A stretch of 64,000 nt of DNA from an uncultured archaeon (lineage in GTDB: Archaea; Halobacteriota; Methanosarcinia; Methanosarcinales; Methanoperedenaceae), in assembly GCA_902386135.1 (NCBI GenBank), contig CABMIB010000074.1:19667-83666 (forward strand), given 5' to 3'. The notes beneath the pieces were generated by a model, which worked only from the letters and a program-made list of their open reading frames with translations, ran no database searches and had not been told where the DNA came from. The translations under genes were made by a program, and so were the position numbers. The first letter of the stretch is position 1, and every line of letters begins with the position of its first letter. Shown piece by piece: positions 8,861 through 17,591 of the stretch.

Positions 8861-9367
8861 CTAAACTACCTCCACGCTGTACTTACTTTTTACAAAAGAA
8901 ATTGCATCTTCTTTTGTTAACCTGTGGTTTTGCGGTATCTTATGCTGCTCGATTTTCCGCCTGGTTATCCTGTATCCAGCTCTTTTCAGAGCCACGTTAA
9001 CATCCATTCCGAAAATCCCTATCGACGGATCGTATTTCATTCCGGGGAAATCGGTGTGTTCTTCAATCCCGAATGAAAAATTGCCATCCTTATCGAACTG
9101 GGATGCGTTCAGCTTGTTTTCAAGTATATTAAACGCGGTCTTGAGGAACTCATTAGCGCGCTTACCCCGCAATGTTACCTTGCAGCCGATAGGTTCTTTT
9201 TTCTTTATAGAGAATGCGGGTATGGTCTTCCTGGCGTTCGCACGGATAGATTTCTGTTTGACAATCGTCTCAAGCAGCTTCTCTGCGGTTGTAAGCCTCT
9301 CGCCGCTTTCTCCTGTGCCGATATGAACCGTGATCTTTTCGATAGAAGGTGTTCTCATCGTGTTCAT
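8861..9367 (-). CDS. rpl5: Large subunit ribosomal protein uL5
   Basis: A 168-residue protein with archaeal uL5 features: [19 protein letters not shown] at the start, [19 protein letters not shown] in the middle and [20 protein letters not shown] near residue 110. It contacts 5S rRNA and the P-site tRNA at the central protuberance. The ATG at 9365-9367 has AGGTGAT upstream, inside the end of eS4. The stop abuts the uS14 gene. Confidence 0.95.
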   Translation of the reverse strand: MNTMRTPSIEKITVHIGTGESGERLTTAEKLLETIVKQKSIRANARKTIPAFSIKKKEPIGCKVTLRGKRANEFLKTAFNILENKLNASQFDKDGNFSFGIEEHTDFPGMKYDPSIGIFGMDVNVALKRAGYRITRRKIEQHKIPQNHRLTKEDAISFVKSKYSVEVV

Positions 9368-10060
9368 CTAAATCACCTTGATCTCCGGTGCTGATTCACC
9401 GATGACGAATACATAATTTTCAACGGTCTCGAACTCCCTTTCGTTGGCAAGTGCGACCATGTTCGTTCCAGAGCCTCTGACCTTGCGGATCTGTTTTATC
9501 TTGGCGAGTTCTCCGGAATGCTCGCCCCCCACGACCATGGCGAGATTGCCGGGTTTATAGGGTATATGTTTTGCAATCTTCCGGTCAGGCAGCGATAGTA
9601 AGACCGTATCAAAAGTCTTGTAATCATTGGATGCAAGGATGTTCGTCCCATCATGCAGGTTAAGCTGCACAGCGCCTTCTCTCACAATGGTCTTGTTATT
9701 GATCCTGCATAACTTGGATGCGCCCGGGTTCTCTTTATACAGTTTGAACCTGTTATTGGCATCCAGCAGGACGCGGTAATACTCATTAAACGCAGGAAAA
9801 GAAACTATGTCGAAAAGACCTGTTATATATTTATAGTCCTTTCTGGCTATGCCATCAACGAAAACATTCCCTTCGTTAATAATCCTCTTGGCTTCCCGTG
9901 CATTGTTCGCGAATTTAAGTAAATCCCTGACTACTATAAGTAATGGTATTCCGGTTTCCATGGAATGATGCCCGGCATTGCCTCCAACTACCCATGCATG
10001 GGTCTTCCTTGTGACTGGCCATGATGTTGGAGCCGCTACTCTTTTCTGATGTCTTCCCAT
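9368..10060 (-). CDS. rps4e: Small subunit ribosomal protein eS4
   Basis: A 230-residue protein beginning MGRHQKRVAAPTSWPVTRKT, typical of eS4, a 30S protein absent from bacteria. An S4-type RNA-binding domain (LLKFANNAREAKRIINEGNV) is followed by a central domain and a KOW-like C-terminal part (GNLAMVVGGEHSGELAKI). It follows uL24 immediately, as in most archaea. Nothing unusual is seen. Confidence 0.95.
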   Translation of the reverse strand: MGRHQKRVAAPTSWPVTRKTHAWVVGGNAGHHSMETGIPLLIVVRDLLKFANNAREAKRIINEGNVFVDGIARKDYKYITGLFDIVSFPAFNEYYRVLLDANNRFKLYKENPGASKLCRINNKTIVREGAVQLNLHDGTNILASNDYKTFDTVLLSLPDRKIAKHIPYKPGNLAMVVGGEHSGELAKIKQIRKVRGSGTNMVALANEREFETVENYVFVIGESAPEIKVI

Positions 10061-10402
10061 TTAATCACCTATGCGCTTTTCATCTTTAACTTCTAATTTG
10101 GTAATCATTACATTTGACGGGTGGACTGGTCTTGGTACTTCGGTACCATCTGCTTTTGTTACTGTTACACCGTCGATGTTGATCGCTGTTTTCTTAAGGT
10201 CAACAGCAGCTACCTTCCCTTCCGTGCCTTTATGGTCCCCGCGAAGTACTTTCACGGTATCGCCCACCCGTACCGGCAGGCTTTTTACTCCGTGTTCTTC
10301 CCTGAGTTCGCTGCTCAGCATGGAGCCCATGAATTTATGCCTTATGTGGAGCGGTGCCTGATACCTGGATTTTCTCTGTTTTCTTGGTTGCGATGATGTC
10401 AT
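10061..10402 (-). CDS. rpl24: Large subunit ribosomal protein uL24
   Basis: A 113-residue basic protein. The KOW motif appears as [20 protein letters not shown], followed by a short C-terminal domain with [13 protein letters not shown]. The N-terminal [19 protein letters not shown] is typical of archaeal uL24 (eukaryotic L26). It is one of the two assembly-initiator proteins of the 50S subunit. It lies 7 bases downstream of uL14. Confidence 0.95.
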   Translation of the reverse strand: MTSSQPRKQRKSRYQAPLHIRHKFMGSMLSSELREEHGVKSLPVRVGDTVKVLRGDHKGTEGKVAAVDLKKTAINIDGVTVTKADGTEVPRPVHPSNVMITKLEVKDEKRIGD

Positions 10403-10409
10403 AATCCAC

Positions 10410-10808
10410 CTACACTATAATCGAGGCTGCGGATGCTATTTTTGTATATCTCTCCGCTGCTTCCCTGGCGACAGGTCCTTTCACTTCAGTGCCTTTCGGG
10501 ACGCCTTCATCATCCACTATCACACAGGCATTGTCTTCAAACGAGACGCGCAAGCCGTCGGGTCTCCTGAACTCTTTTTTCTGTCGTATCACGACCGCCT
10601 TGAATACCTGTTTTCTCATTTCAGGAGAGCCTTTCTTGACGCTTACGATAAGGGTATCTCCTACACCGCCTCTGGGGTATCGGTTCTTCACACCGCGGTA
10701 TTTTAATACTGATATAACTTCAACAACACGTGCGCCGGTATTATCCGCGCATTCCATTCGGGTCGCTGTGTTTATCGAGCGCGGAATTTTTGCTTTCATC
10801 CCTCTCAT
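10410..10808 (-). CDS. rpl14: Large subunit ribosomal protein uL14
   Basis: A 132-residue protein containing [20 protein letters not shown] and [20 protein letters not shown], the highly conserved uL14 core that forms intersubunit bridges on the 50S surface. The start at ATG 10806-10808 has GGAGGTG upstream at good spacing. The gap of about 80 bases between this gene and uS17 is the largest inside the operon and holds a perfect hairpin (10837-10859). Confidence 0.95.
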   Translation of the reverse strand: MRGMKAKIPRSINTATRMECADNTGARVVEVISVLKYRGVKNRYPRGGVGDTLIVSVKKGSPEMRKQVFKAVVIRQKKEFRRPDGLRVSFEDNACVIVDDEGVPKGTEVKGPVAREAAERYTKIASAASIIV

Positions 10809-10836
10809 AAAGCGACACCTCCCTTTATGCGGTATC

Positions 10837-10859
10837 CACGTATGGCGAAGCCATACGTG
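10837..10859 (-). promoter_or_regulatory. Perfect hairpin in the uS17-uL14 gap
   Basis: CACGTATGGC (10837-10846) and GCCATACGTG (10850-10859) pair without mismatch around a three-base loop. This is the only sizeable gap in a 13-kb operon whose genes otherwise touch or overlap. On the transcript the hairpin stands about 30 bases before the uL14 start. It could be an mRNA processing site, an internal attenuator, or a protein-binding site; no T-run follows on the minus strand, which argues against a simple terminator. Confidence 0.55.
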
Positions 10860-10887
10860 TCTGCGAAGTAAAGTGGCGCAACGGTTT

Positions 10888-11211
10888 TCATTTCGCCACC
10901 TCTATCACAACATATGCTTTGGTCTTGCTGAGCGGTCTGCATTCTGCAACAGTTACATTATCGCCCTCTTTTGCATTGATGCAGGGGGGATTGTGGGCAT
11001 GTACTTTTGTTTTCCTTTTCTCGTACCGCTCATATTTCGCTATCTTTTTCTCAAACGTTCTCTGCACGACCACTGTCTTATCCATTTTATCGCTCACAAC
11101 GACTCCACTGAGTACCTGTCCCCTTACGGGCAGCACCCCGTGGAATGGACAATTGGGGTCTGTGCATTCTTTTGTTGGTGGCTGAACATCCAGCCCTATA
11201 TCACGTGCCAT
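10888..11211 (-). CDS. rps17: Small subunit ribosomal protein uS17
   Basis: About 107 residues starting [20 protein letters not shown], the archaeal uS17 N-terminus with a CPFHG segment, then the OB-fold core ([19 protein letters not shown] and [19 protein letters not shown]). It binds 16S rRNA helices 7 and 11. The start at ATG 11209-11211 has GAGGT about 7 bases upstream; the ATG six bases earlier would leave only two bases of spacing. It follows the Rpp29 gene. Confidence 0.94.
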   Translation of the reverse strand: MARDIGLDVQPPTKECTDPNCPFHGVLPVRGQVLSGVVVSDKMDKTVVVQRTFEKKIAKYERYEKRKTKVHAHNPPCINAKEGDNVTVAECRPLSKTKAYVVIEVAK

Positions 11212-11222
11212 TATCATTACCT

Positions 11223-11534
11223 CTATTTCCTGAATTTCTTTTTGAATTTTGTCTGGATTCGGTTTTCGGGTTGCGAGAGCAATAATCTTCCATCGACTTT
11301 TATTTTCAGCGGTAAGTAACGTTTACCGTCAAATGATGGAATTATGAATACAAAAGATGAGCAGGATTTCGGAATCTTTTTCTCCTGCGCATCAGTTTCT
11401 ACTGTCAATATGTTTTTAGTTTCATCAACTATCCGTCCCTCTGTTCCGATGAGGGATTTGTTCGTGCTGTCCACTACTTTTGTATCAATGCCTATGAGTT
11501 CATGGTGAATGATATTGTGTGGTGACAGCTTCAT
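11223..11534 (-). CDS. rnp1: Ribonuclease P protein component 1 (Rpp29)
   Basis: A 103-residue protein with the Sm-like barrel of archaeal Rpp29/Pop4: [19 protein letters not shown], then [16 protein letters not shown]. With Rpp21 it binds the specificity side of RNase P RNA and helps mature tRNA 5' ends. Its position between uL29 and uS17 is the classical archaeal location. In several archaea an eIF1/SUI1 gene also sits here; none is present. The start overlaps the uL29 stop by 4 bases. Confidence 0.93.
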   Translation of the reverse strand: MKLSPHNIIHHELIGIDTKVVDSTNKSLIGTEGRIVDETKNILTVETDAQEKKIPKSCSSFVFIIPSFDGKRYLPLKIKVDGRLLLSQPENRIQTKFKKKFRK

Positions 11535-11734
11535 TTCTCTTTTATCTCCGTCTGGATTGTTTTTATCCTGGCGATCGTCCTTCTTATCTCTCTTATCCTG
11601 CCGGGATTCTCAGGAGCGCCGCCTGCCGAAGCAATCGCACGCTCGCGGATCAGCTCAAGTTTGAGTTTGTCAAGTTCCTCCTGCCTCTCGGTAGGGTTCA
11701 TGTTCCTGACTTCATCAACACGCAGTATTGCCAT
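11531..11734 (-). CDS. rpl29: Large subunit ribosomal protein uL29
   Basis: A 67-residue, two-helix protein reading [20 protein letters not shown] and ending with [18 protein letters not shown], which is diagnostic of uL29. It lies next to the exit tunnel of the 50S subunit, where the signal recognition particle docks. It overlaps both the uS3 stop (by one base) and the Rpp29 start, so translation of the three is probably coupled. Confidence 0.94.
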   Translation of the reverse strand: MAILRVDEVRNMNPTERQEELDKLKLELIRERAIASAGGAPENPGRIREIRRTIARIKTIQTEIKEK

Positions 11735-12636
11735 CAGCTTTCCTCCTTCTTATGCACACGTGAGGCGGGATGCCAGTAATCATATCCGGCATGTTTGTGC
11801 TCGACCACATCGCCGTGATTCCGTTCTTCGATTTCACCGGTATGACCTTCAGACTCAGGAGACTGTGCAGATTGTGTTTCCGTCTCAGGGGTGATAGCCT
11901 CGGGTTTGATCTCCACAGGTGTTGCCTGCGCCTGGATCTCGGCTTTTGGCTGTGCGGGAGCCTCGGGTTTGGCTTCTGTTGGTGCTTTTACAAGCTCCCC
12001 GATGCCTTCCTTTCTCGCTTCCCTGGCAGCTTCGGGGGCTGCAACCTCCACCGTCTTGAACCTGCCAGGGAGTTTGATGTTCGGGGGAACTATTCGCACA
12101 CGGCATCCGATGATACCTAATTTTTTGATAGCAATGGCAAATCCCTTATCCACGAGTTCCATTGCAGGATTGCCTGCATGGAGCATATTGCCTGCAACGA
12201 ACTTCTCAGTCCTCTTCCTCGGACCTGTCAGTTTGCCCGCGATATCGATCTCGCATCCGAGCGCGCCTGATTCCATTATCCTGCGAAGCATGTTATGACC
12301 TGCCTTCCTGAAATAAAGCCCGCGCTCTATCGCAGCAGCAAGCCGTGAAGCCATCATCTGCGCGTTCAGTTCGGGGATTTTCACTTCCTGGACATCTATC
12401 TGCGGATTATCAATATGGAATATTATTTCAAGGTCATGGGTAAGCTTGTGTATGGTCTTTCCGCCTTTTCCGATTATCATGCCGGGTTTTTCTGCAAATA
12501 TCGTGACCTGCGTGCCCATCGGCGTCCTGTTAATACTCATGCCGCCATAGCCTGCCCGCTCCAGCTGTTTACCGAAATACTCAGCCATCTGCGCTTTATC
12601 AAGACCGTTCTTGACGAATTTCCTTTCTACTCCCAT
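11734..12636 (-). CDS. rps3: Small subunit ribosomal protein uS3 with long acidic/proline tail
   Basis: A 300-residue protein. Residues 1-205 are uS3: the KH domain with [20 protein letters not shown] and the C-domain with [20 protein letters not shown]. uS3 forms part of the mRNA entry tunnel. The last 90 or so residues (from about 210) are low-complexity, rich in Ala, Pro, Glu and Lys, and end in a histidine-containing tail ([20 protein letters not shown]). Such tails vary between archaeal lineages and are probably disordered. The gene overlaps uL22 by one base and uL29 by one base. Confidence 0.95.
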   Translation of the reverse strand: MGVERKFVKNGLDKAQMAEYFGKQLERAGYGGMSINRTPMGTQVTIFAEKPGMIIGKGGKTIHKLTHDLEIIFHIDNPQIDVQEVKIPELNAQMMASRLAAAIERGLYFRKAGHNMLRRIMESGALGCEIDIAGKLTGPRKRTEKFVAGNMLHAGNPAMELVDKGFAIAIKKLGIIGCRVRIVPPNIKLPGRFKTVEVAAPEAAREARKEGIGELVKAPTEAKPEAPAQPKAEIQAQATPVEIKPEAITPETETQSAQSPESEGHTGEIEERNHGDVVEHKHAGYDYWHPASRVHKKEES

Positions 12637-13082
12637 TATTGCGCCTCCAGTATCATCTCAACACTGACCGTTTCATGGTTTTTCGGTGTGGTTCTTCCCT
12701 GCGCCCTTGGAAATATGCCCCTGAAAGTGTGACCTGTCTTTGTGACGATATGTGATATCCTCAGGTTATCAGAATCAAGCCCTTTATACCTGGCGTTATT
12801 CTCGGCGTTCTTCAATACCCTGAGAAAGTCCTTGGCGGCTTTCTGCGGATATCTTCCGGTACACATACCCCTTCTGTGCGGGATATTTCTTTTGTACCTC
12901 TTATAAGGTACAGCCTGCTTCAGCACAGAGACATCCTCAAGAAATTCCCGTGCATCATCAACCTTCATGCCTTTTATTGCGGTTGATATTTCATGCGCGT
13001 GTTTTTTTGAGATGTGAAGCTCTTTTCCAATGGACTTTGATGTTTTCTCGGAATCGGGTTCAATAGAGTAATTTAATTTCAT
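12636..13082 (-). CDS. rpl22: Large subunit ribosomal protein uL22
   Basis: About 148 residues, containing [20 protein letters not shown] and [20 protein letters not shown], as in archaeal uL22 (eukaryotic L17). Its long beta-hairpin lines the peptide exit tunnel. The start is placed at ATG 13080-13082 because AAGTGAT stands just upstream; the upstream GTG/ATG codons lie within that site and in the end of uS19. It overlaps uS3 by one base. Confidence 0.93.
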   Translation of the reverse strand: MKLNYSIEPDSEKTSKSIGKELHISKKHAHEISTAIKGMKVDDAREFLEDVSVLKQAVPYKRYKRNIPHRRGMCTGRYPQKAAKDFLRVLKNAENNARYKGLDSDNLRISHIVTKTGHTFRGIFPRAQGRTTPKNHETVSVEMILEAQ

Positions 13083-13087
13083 GTGCA

Positions 13088-13501
13088 TCACTTCAATGGG
13101 ATGAATTTACTTGATCGTGTAGCTCCTACGCCTGCCGCACCGTGAGAAACTTTCTTGCGCGTCAGGACAAACTCTCCGAAATAATGACCCAGCATCTCGG
13201 GAATCAGTTCTACGGGGGCGAACTCCTTACCGTTATGGATATTTATTTTCGTCCCTATCATCTCGGGAAGTACTATCATATCCCGCAGGTGCGTCCTGAT
13301 ATTCGGGTCTTTGATCCTGATCTTATGTAATAATTTCTTATGCTCTTCGGAAAATCCACGCTGTATGGTGCGGCGCTGCCTTGCAGGTACAAGAGTTGCA
13401 AACTCCTCAATGCTTAACTTTTTGAGATCCTCAAGCGGCTTCCCGCGATATGTGAATTCACCTTTTCTTTTGGGTAATTTTGATAATATTTTCTTTGCCA
13501 T
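13088..13501 (-). CDS. rps19: Small subunit ribosomal protein uS19
   Basis: A 137-residue protein of the archaeal uS19 (eukaryotic S15) type. Conserved parts are [19 protein letters not shown] and [20 protein letters not shown], with a basic tail ending in RSSKFIPLK. It sits on the 30S head near the A-site finger. The gene lies 3 bases after uL2 and overlaps the uL22 leader. Confidence 0.95.
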   Translation of the reverse strand: MAKKILSKLPKRKGEFTYRGKPLEDLKKLSIEEFATLVPARQRRTIQRGFSEEHKKLLHKIRIKDPNIRTHLRDMIVLPEMIGTKINIHNGKEFAPVELIPEMLGHYFGEFVLTRKKVSHGAAGVGATRSSKFIPLK

Positions 13502-13504
13502 GAC

Positions 13505-14218
13505 TCACCTCCTTCCGGTCCTTCTTGCGGCAATAGAGCCGACCTTTCTGCCTGGCGGTGTACCCCGGGCAACGGTCTTGGGTCTGCCAGGATGCTGCTG
13601 TCCGCCGCCTCCGAAGGGGTGGTCAACGACATTCATAGCTACGCCCCGGACTTTGGGCCATTTGGTGGCTCTCACTTTCATCCTGTGAAATTTTTTACCT
13701 GCTTTGACAAAGGGTTTCTCTGTACGCCCGCCTCCCGCAACTACTCCTATAATAGCCCTGCACTTCGGGTTGAGCCATTTCATTTCACCGCTCGGGAGCT
13801 GGACAACGGTCTTCCCTGTATCATGCGCTATAAGAATCCCGTACATCCCTGAGGCTCTTGCAAACTTTCCGCCGTCGCCAGGCTGTGATTCTATATTGCA
13901 GACGGGTATACCTTCGGGTATCTCGGCAAGCGCCAGCGTGTTACCCGGTTCTACAGGAACAGAGATACCGCACTGGATGGTCTGGTCAACCTCCACGCCT
14001 TCGGGGATCAGCACAAGCCGTTCCTCCCCGTTGCTGAAAGAGACGCGAGCTATCGGAGCCGACCGTGCCGTATCGTGAATTATTTCAAGTACTTTCCCGC
14101 TGACTACTACTCCCTCCTCTACCTTCAGATGCTCAAGATTTGCCTTAAACTTATGAGAGGGGGCTTTATATGTCGGAGAACCTTTTCCCCTGCTTTGAGA
14201 ACGAATTCTATGTCCCAT
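13505..14218 (-). CDS. rpl2: Large subunit ribosomal protein uL2
   Basis: A 237-residue protein starting MGHRIRSQSRGKGSPTYKAP. The C-terminal segment VRGVAMNVVDHPFGGGGQQH holds the conserved histidine loop close to the peptidyl transferase centre. uL2 is needed for subunit joining and catalysis. The archaeal length and N-terminus are normal. The gene follows uL23 with a gap of 9 bases. Confidence 0.96.
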   Translation of the reverse strand: MGHRIRSQSRGKGSPTYKAPSHKFKANLEHLKVEEGVVVSGKVLEIIHDTARSAPIARVSFSNGEERLVLIPEGVEVDQTIQCGISVPVEPGNTLALAEIPEGIPVCNIESQPGDGGKFARASGMYGILIAHDTGKTVVQLPSGEMKWLNPKCRAIIGVVAGGGRTEKPFVKAGKKFHRMKVRATKWPKVRGVAMNVVDHPFGGGGQQHPGRPKTVARGTPPGRKVGSIAARRTGRR

Positions 14219-14227
14219 ATTATCACC

Positions 14228-14473
14228 TTAAAATATCCCAAGCCTGGAGGCAAGTTCTGTCGCGGCGTTCGGCTCTTCGAATACCACGATGGCTTTCTTC
14301 TTTCCTTTGGGCGTCAGCATCGTATTAACGCTTAGCACCTTCACTTTATAGAGCGCCTCAAGCTCTTTTTTCACCTTGTCTTTAGTATCGTTGACATCAA
14401 CTATGAACTGGAGAACATTATTCTGTTCAGCCATGAGCGTTGCTTTTTCTGTTACGTACGGATGCTGGATCAT
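14228..14473 (-). CDS. rpl23: Large subunit ribosomal protein uL23
   Basis: An 81-residue protein: [20 protein letters not shown], then [17 protein letters not shown], typical for uL23. It surrounds the exit tunnel and is the docking site for the signal recognition particle. It overlaps the uL4 stop by 4 bases, consistent with coupled translation. Confidence 0.95.
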   Translation of the reverse strand: MIQHPYVTEKATLMAEQNNVLQFIVDVNDTKDKVKKELEALYKVKVLSVNTMLTPKGKKKAIVVFEEPNAATELASRLGIF

Positions 14474-15222
14474 TGCATTGCCTCCTCGAGTTTTGCAATT
14501 GCGGATTCCGTATATATCGTCAGGCGTCCTGCGGATGCTCCAGGGGCTAACAATTCTGCGCTAAGCTTATCGGGAGTAACGATCTCCACTCCTGCAAGGT
14601 TTCGCGCCGCTTTAACTATTCCTTTATCTTCAACCGTGACGATCAGAATGCTTTTGGCCTTCTTGTATTTCCTGCCGCGGAGTTTGCCTTTCCCTGCGCG
14701 GATCGTCTTGTCTTTCGCCCTTTCTACATCGTCCCATACCCGGGCTGCTTCCATGAATGCCTTAACATCCTTTGTCTTTGTAAGGGCTGAAAGTTCATCC
14801 GCAGCGACTAACGGCAACTGGGCAGAGAACTGGTGTCCTCTTTTCTTTACAAGCTGTTCATTGCCTGTCGCAGCGATCGCAGATTTAATGGCTTTGTTGC
14901 GCTCCTTGTCATTGATCTTCTCGGTCCTGTCTGTCTCAGGTTTCGGGGGATGCGCTTCCCTGCCTTTTACTGCCTGAGGGATCCTGGCTGATTTGCTGCT
15001 GTTCTTGAGCCTTGCTACTCTTGATACGCCGCGTCCCGGTCCCCAGCCTTCGGCTGATGTTCTCATGCCTGCGTACATATGCGGACCGTACGGCTGCTGG
15101 CGGTTCGCCTGCGCTGCAAGTACGGCTCTTTTGATAAGGTCGGGGCGGAAAGGCTCATCAAAGATCGCAGATGTGATCTTTTTTGTAGAATTTCCTGATA
15201 AGTCGATTATATTTACTTCCAT
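14470..15222 (-). CDS. rpl4: Large subunit ribosomal protein uL4
   Basis: About 250 residues, with the archaeal/eukaryotic uL4 features [20 protein letters not shown] and [19 protein letters not shown] in the loop that reaches the exit tunnel, and a C-terminal Rossmann-like domain. In bacteria L4 represses its own operon by binding the leader mRNA; whether that holds here is unknown, but a leader hairpin exists upstream of uL3. The start at ATG 15220-15222 has GGGTGATT upstream, which excludes the earlier GTG. Confidence 0.95.
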   Translation of the reverse strand: MEVNIIDLSGNSTKKITSAIFDEPFRPDLIKRAVLAAQANRQQPYGPHMYAGMRTSAEGWGPGRGVSRVARLKNSSKSARIPQAVKGREAHPPKPETDRTEKINDKERNKAIKSAIAATGNEQLVKKRGHQFSAQLPLVAADELSALTKTKDVKAFMEAARVWDDVERAKDKTIRAGKGKLRGRKYKKAKSILIVTVEDKGIVKAARNLAGVEIVTPDKLSAELLAPGASAGRLTIYTESAIAKLEEAMQ

Positions 15223-15227
15223 TGGAA

Positions 15228-16235
15228 TCACCCTTGTTTTGACTCGAGGCTTAAATATGTTATCTCCGGGACTGGCATTTGTTTCGCTGATCTGATAGCG
15301 GGGCGCAGCCGGATAAGTCTTTTAACATGACCCGGTACGCTGCCCTTGATGATTATATAATCATTCCTGATAATACCGTAATTTAAAAATCCCCCTTCAG
15401 GTGTTACGGTCTTGCCATCTTTGCCTATCTGCATGACCCTCTTGTTGAATTCCGTCCTCTGATGGTAGCCCGTCTGGCCGAGCTGCGGGACTCTCCAGCT
15501 CACGTGTGCTGGATGCCACGCACCGAGGGTGCCTATCTCACGCACGCTCCCTGCCCTTGAGTGTTTGGATTTCTGTATCTGTATGCCCCAGCGCTTCACC
15601 GGTCCCTGCAACCCTTTACCTATAGTAATCGCAAGAACATCGATAATATCCCCATTGTTGAACACATCGCCTATACCGATGGATTTCCCAAGAAGGTTCT
15701 TGGCATACTCAAAGCGCGCCTTTAAATCGGTGCCCCCGATGTTATTCTCCATTATTTCAGGTTTTTTCTTGGGGATGCCAGTCACCTTTTCCGGTAACGT
15801 ATACATTATGACCCTCAAATCCCTTGCAATGCCATCCTTGATAAGCTGCTCGATCTTCGCGATTGCCGCCGGCAGATCGTGTTTCTTTGGGACAACTATC
15901 GCACGGTTGAGTTCTTTATCAAGCTCGGTCGTCCACGCTTCGGCTATTGCGTGAGATCCATTCGTGGTCCCGTTGTAAACCCTGATGCCTGCGACCTTCA
16001 TGGGTGGAGCTTCCAGGATCGTAACAGGTACTGAGATCTCCATTCCGGAGGTCAGGCTGTTGGGCACGTCGTCGGTCATGACCACATGCGTCATACCGGC
16101 TTTGTAGCCCGCAAAACCCATTAGCTTCGGCTCTTTCTTCATGGGCCATGATCTCACCCGCGGGATTTCGCTTCTCGCTCTTACTCGCGGGCTGTATGCA
16201 ATAGACCCGCGCCTTGGTCTGTGAGGATGTGACAT
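15228..16235 (-). CDS. rpl3: Large subunit ribosomal protein uL3
   Basis: A 335-residue archaeal uL3, first gene of the operon. It starts [20 protein letters not shown], contains [20 protein letters not shown] and [20 protein letters not shown], and [20 protein letters not shown]. Its long loop reaches the peptidyl transferase centre. GGAGA lies 8 bases before the ATG at 16233-16235. The transcript leader holds a stable hairpin at 16260-16281. Confidence 0.96.
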   Translation of the reverse strand: MSHPHRPRRGSIAYSPRVRARSEIPRVRSWPMKKEPKLMGFAGYKAGMTHVVMTDDVPNSLTSGMEISVPVTILEAPPMKVAGIRVYNGTTNGSHAIAEAWTTELDKELNRAIVVPKKHDLPAAIAKIEQLIKDGIARDLRVIMYTLPEKVTGIPKKKPEIMENNIGGTDLKARFEYAKNLLGKSIGIGDVFNNGDIIDVLAITIGKGLQGPVKRWGIQIQKSKHSRAGSVREIGTLGAWHPAHVSWRVPQLGQTGYHQRTEFNKRVMQIGKDGKTVTPEGGFLNYGIIRNDYIIIKGSVPGHVKRLIRLRPAIRSAKQMPVPEITYLSLESKQG

Positions 16236-16259
16236 TTTCTTTCTCCTTGATATCCTTGA

Positions 16260-16281
16260 AGACCCCGCAAATGCGAGGTCT
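16260..16281 (-). promoter_or_regulatory. Hairpin in the 5' leader of the uL3 operon
   Basis: On the minus-strand transcript AGACCTCGC pairs with GCGGGGTCT around an ATTT tetraloop; all nine positions pair, one as U-G. It ends about 25 bases before the uL3 start codon. It may be the target for feedback control by an operon product, in the way known for other ribosomal operons, or may protect the 5' end. Function is inferred from structure and place only. Confidence 0.5.
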
Positions 16282-16520
16282 GATGAACACTAATACGGAG
16301 GTTTTTTTACAAGTTGCGAACGTTGATGAACTGCTGTACTGTTCTTTTTAGACAGGTTCAGGTGTTCGCAGATAGGTCTTCAAAAATAGATTTTGACTTA
16401 CATGCGCTTACGGGCATACGATAACCGCATTGGCCCTGCACTTCATCAAATCCGACTTTGATCGACTTCAACTTGCGTTATATTAACGCTTCGTACTTTG
16501 CACTTTAAAAGAGGAGGTAG

Positions 16521-16528
16521 TATATAAA
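16521..16528 (+). promoter_or_regulatory. TATA box upstream of the PHP gene
   Basis: TATATAAA preceded by a purine-rich stretch (GAGGAGGTAG) that can serve as a BRE. A start of transcription would be expected near 16545, giving a leader of about 100 bases before the first ATG of the PHP gene. Confidence 0.55.
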
Positions 16529-16535
16529 CGCTTTG

Positions 16536-16566
16536 GAGAGCTTGCCATAAAAGCCTCTCAAGTTGC
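16536..16566 (+). ncRNA. Candidate structured leader element, copy A
   Basis: AGAGCTT (16537-16543) and TCTCAAGTTG (16556-16565) recur at 23556-23562 and 23576-23585 with nearly the same spacing (19 and 20 bases between their starts). In both, AGAG can pair with CTCT to close a loop, followed by unpaired CAAGTTG. Both lie just after a TATATAA box, one before the PHP gene and one before the first glutamine synthetase gene. This may be a shared leader RNA motif or a shared DNA site; two copies are too few to decide. Confidence 0.35.
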
Positions 16567-16643
16567 GTACTGCATTTCTCTGGTAAGGAGCCGTTAGCCT
16601 GCATGAGAATCACACAGAAACATCAATAAACGAACAGGATTAT

Positions 16644-17561
16644 ATGGTATATAAGAAGTGGGGTTTAGAAATGCAGAAACTTGGGGTTGCAGATATACAT
16701 ACACATACGATGTATTCAGGGTTCGCCAGCTACTCGCATCTTTCATTCCCGGATTGCGTGACCACGCCCGGGAAATCTGTCAGGATTGCGCAGAAGCTGG
16801 GGCTGGATGTTCTCTGTATAACAGACCATGACACGATCAAAGGCGCAATTGAAGCCCGGAAGTACGATAAGCAGTTAGTGGTGATCGGGGAAGAGATCTC
16901 ATCGGAGAGCGGGGAAATAATAGGGCTGTTCCTCCAGGAAGCTGTAAAACCCGGCCTCGGAGCCGAGGAGACCATCGAAAAGATACACGAGCAGGATGGG
17001 ATCACCATTGCTCCGCACCCTTTTAGCGAATATTGTCCCTCTGTGGGACAAATGCTCAATAAGCTGCGGCTGGACGGGGTTGAAGTATTCAATGCATTGC
17101 ACAGGCATGGATACTCAAATGCTATTTCCTGTGAGCGCTGTAACGGAAATGCAAAGCTTGGAGGCAGTGATGCGCACGCCAGTTACATGATAGGGAATGG
17201 CTACACTATATTTAGTGGAGATTCCCAGGAAGAGCTAAGGGCTGCTATAAAAAAAAGACAGACATCGTATGGAGGGAGGGAGGCTTCTCTTGGCGATTTT
17301 ATTAAATATAGCATGCGTGTGGCGTTTGAATCATCAAAGATCCTACTGAATTTTAATAATGTAAAATGTCCGATGTCAGCCAGGATATCCAGGATGAGTA
17401 ATTCACGCAAAATGCTGTATCTGCTGGGCGGCATTGCATATGCATTTACGCCTTTGTCCGTAGCCGCGGCCCTTATTGGGGACAGGATGATAAAAAATAA
17501 AGGTCGCAGGATGTGGAGAGAACAGAACTTGCAGTCCCACCTTTTTAAAGAAATGAGATAA
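16644..17561 (+). CDS. PHP domain metal-dependent phosphoesterase
   Basis: The first 220 residues are a PHP domain. Metal ligands are visible as DIHTHT (near residue 17), ITDHDT (near 60), GEEIS (near 83), APHP (near 120) and GGSDAH near 178. PHP proteins hydrolyse phosphoesters, for example nucleotides or histidinol phosphate; the substrate cannot be told. The last 85 residues include a basic stretch and a hydrophobic segment (LLGGIAYAFTPLSVAAALIG), so the protein may be membrane-attached by its C-terminus. ATG 16671 is an alternative start that begins closer to the conserved motif. The metal-pump gene follows 30 bases later, so the two may be co-transcribed. Confidence 0.8.
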   Translation: MVYKKWGLEMQKLGVADIHTHTMYSGFASYSHLSFPDCVTTPGKSVRIAQKLGLDVLCITDHDTIKGAIEARKYDKQLVVIGEEISSESGEIIGLFLQEAVKPGLGAEETIEKIHEQDGITIAPHPFSEYCPSVGQMLNKLRLDGVEVFNALHRHGYSNAISCERCNGNAKLGGSDAHASYMIGNGYTIFSGDSQEELRAAIKKRQTSYGGREASLGDFIKYSMRVAFESSKILLNFNNVKCPMSARISRMSNSRKMLYLLGGIAYAFTPLSVAAALIGDRMIKNKGRRMWREQNLQSHLFKEMR

Positions 17562-17591
17562 TAAGAGAAAGAACATAACCAGCCGGAGAAT

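Larger units (their letters stand above)
16236..16643. other. 408-bp divergent intergenic region with two promoters
   Basis: No gene is visible. The region lies between the start of the ribosomal operon (minus) and the PHP gene (plus). On the left is a leader hairpin for uL3. In the middle, GCGTTA and TAACGC form a perfect dyad around TAT (16475-16489); read on the minus strand it contains a TTAATATAACG segment that may be the operon TATA box. On the right, TATATAAA at 16521-16528 is a good plus-strand TATA box, with a structured leader after it. The sequence AAGTTGCG occurs at about 16312 and 16561 in plus orientation. Confidence 0.6.

Noticed and set aside
10489..11319. Long plus-strand frame of 276 codons opposite uL14 and uS17
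   Set aside because: It is antisense to two clear ribosomal genes and to the hairpin gap; the product is Phe/Cys-rich nonsense.
16236..16643. Box C/D small RNA in the ribosomal promoter region (TGATGAA near 16283 and 16325)
   Set aside because: No matching box D at proper distance, and no guide target could be shown.
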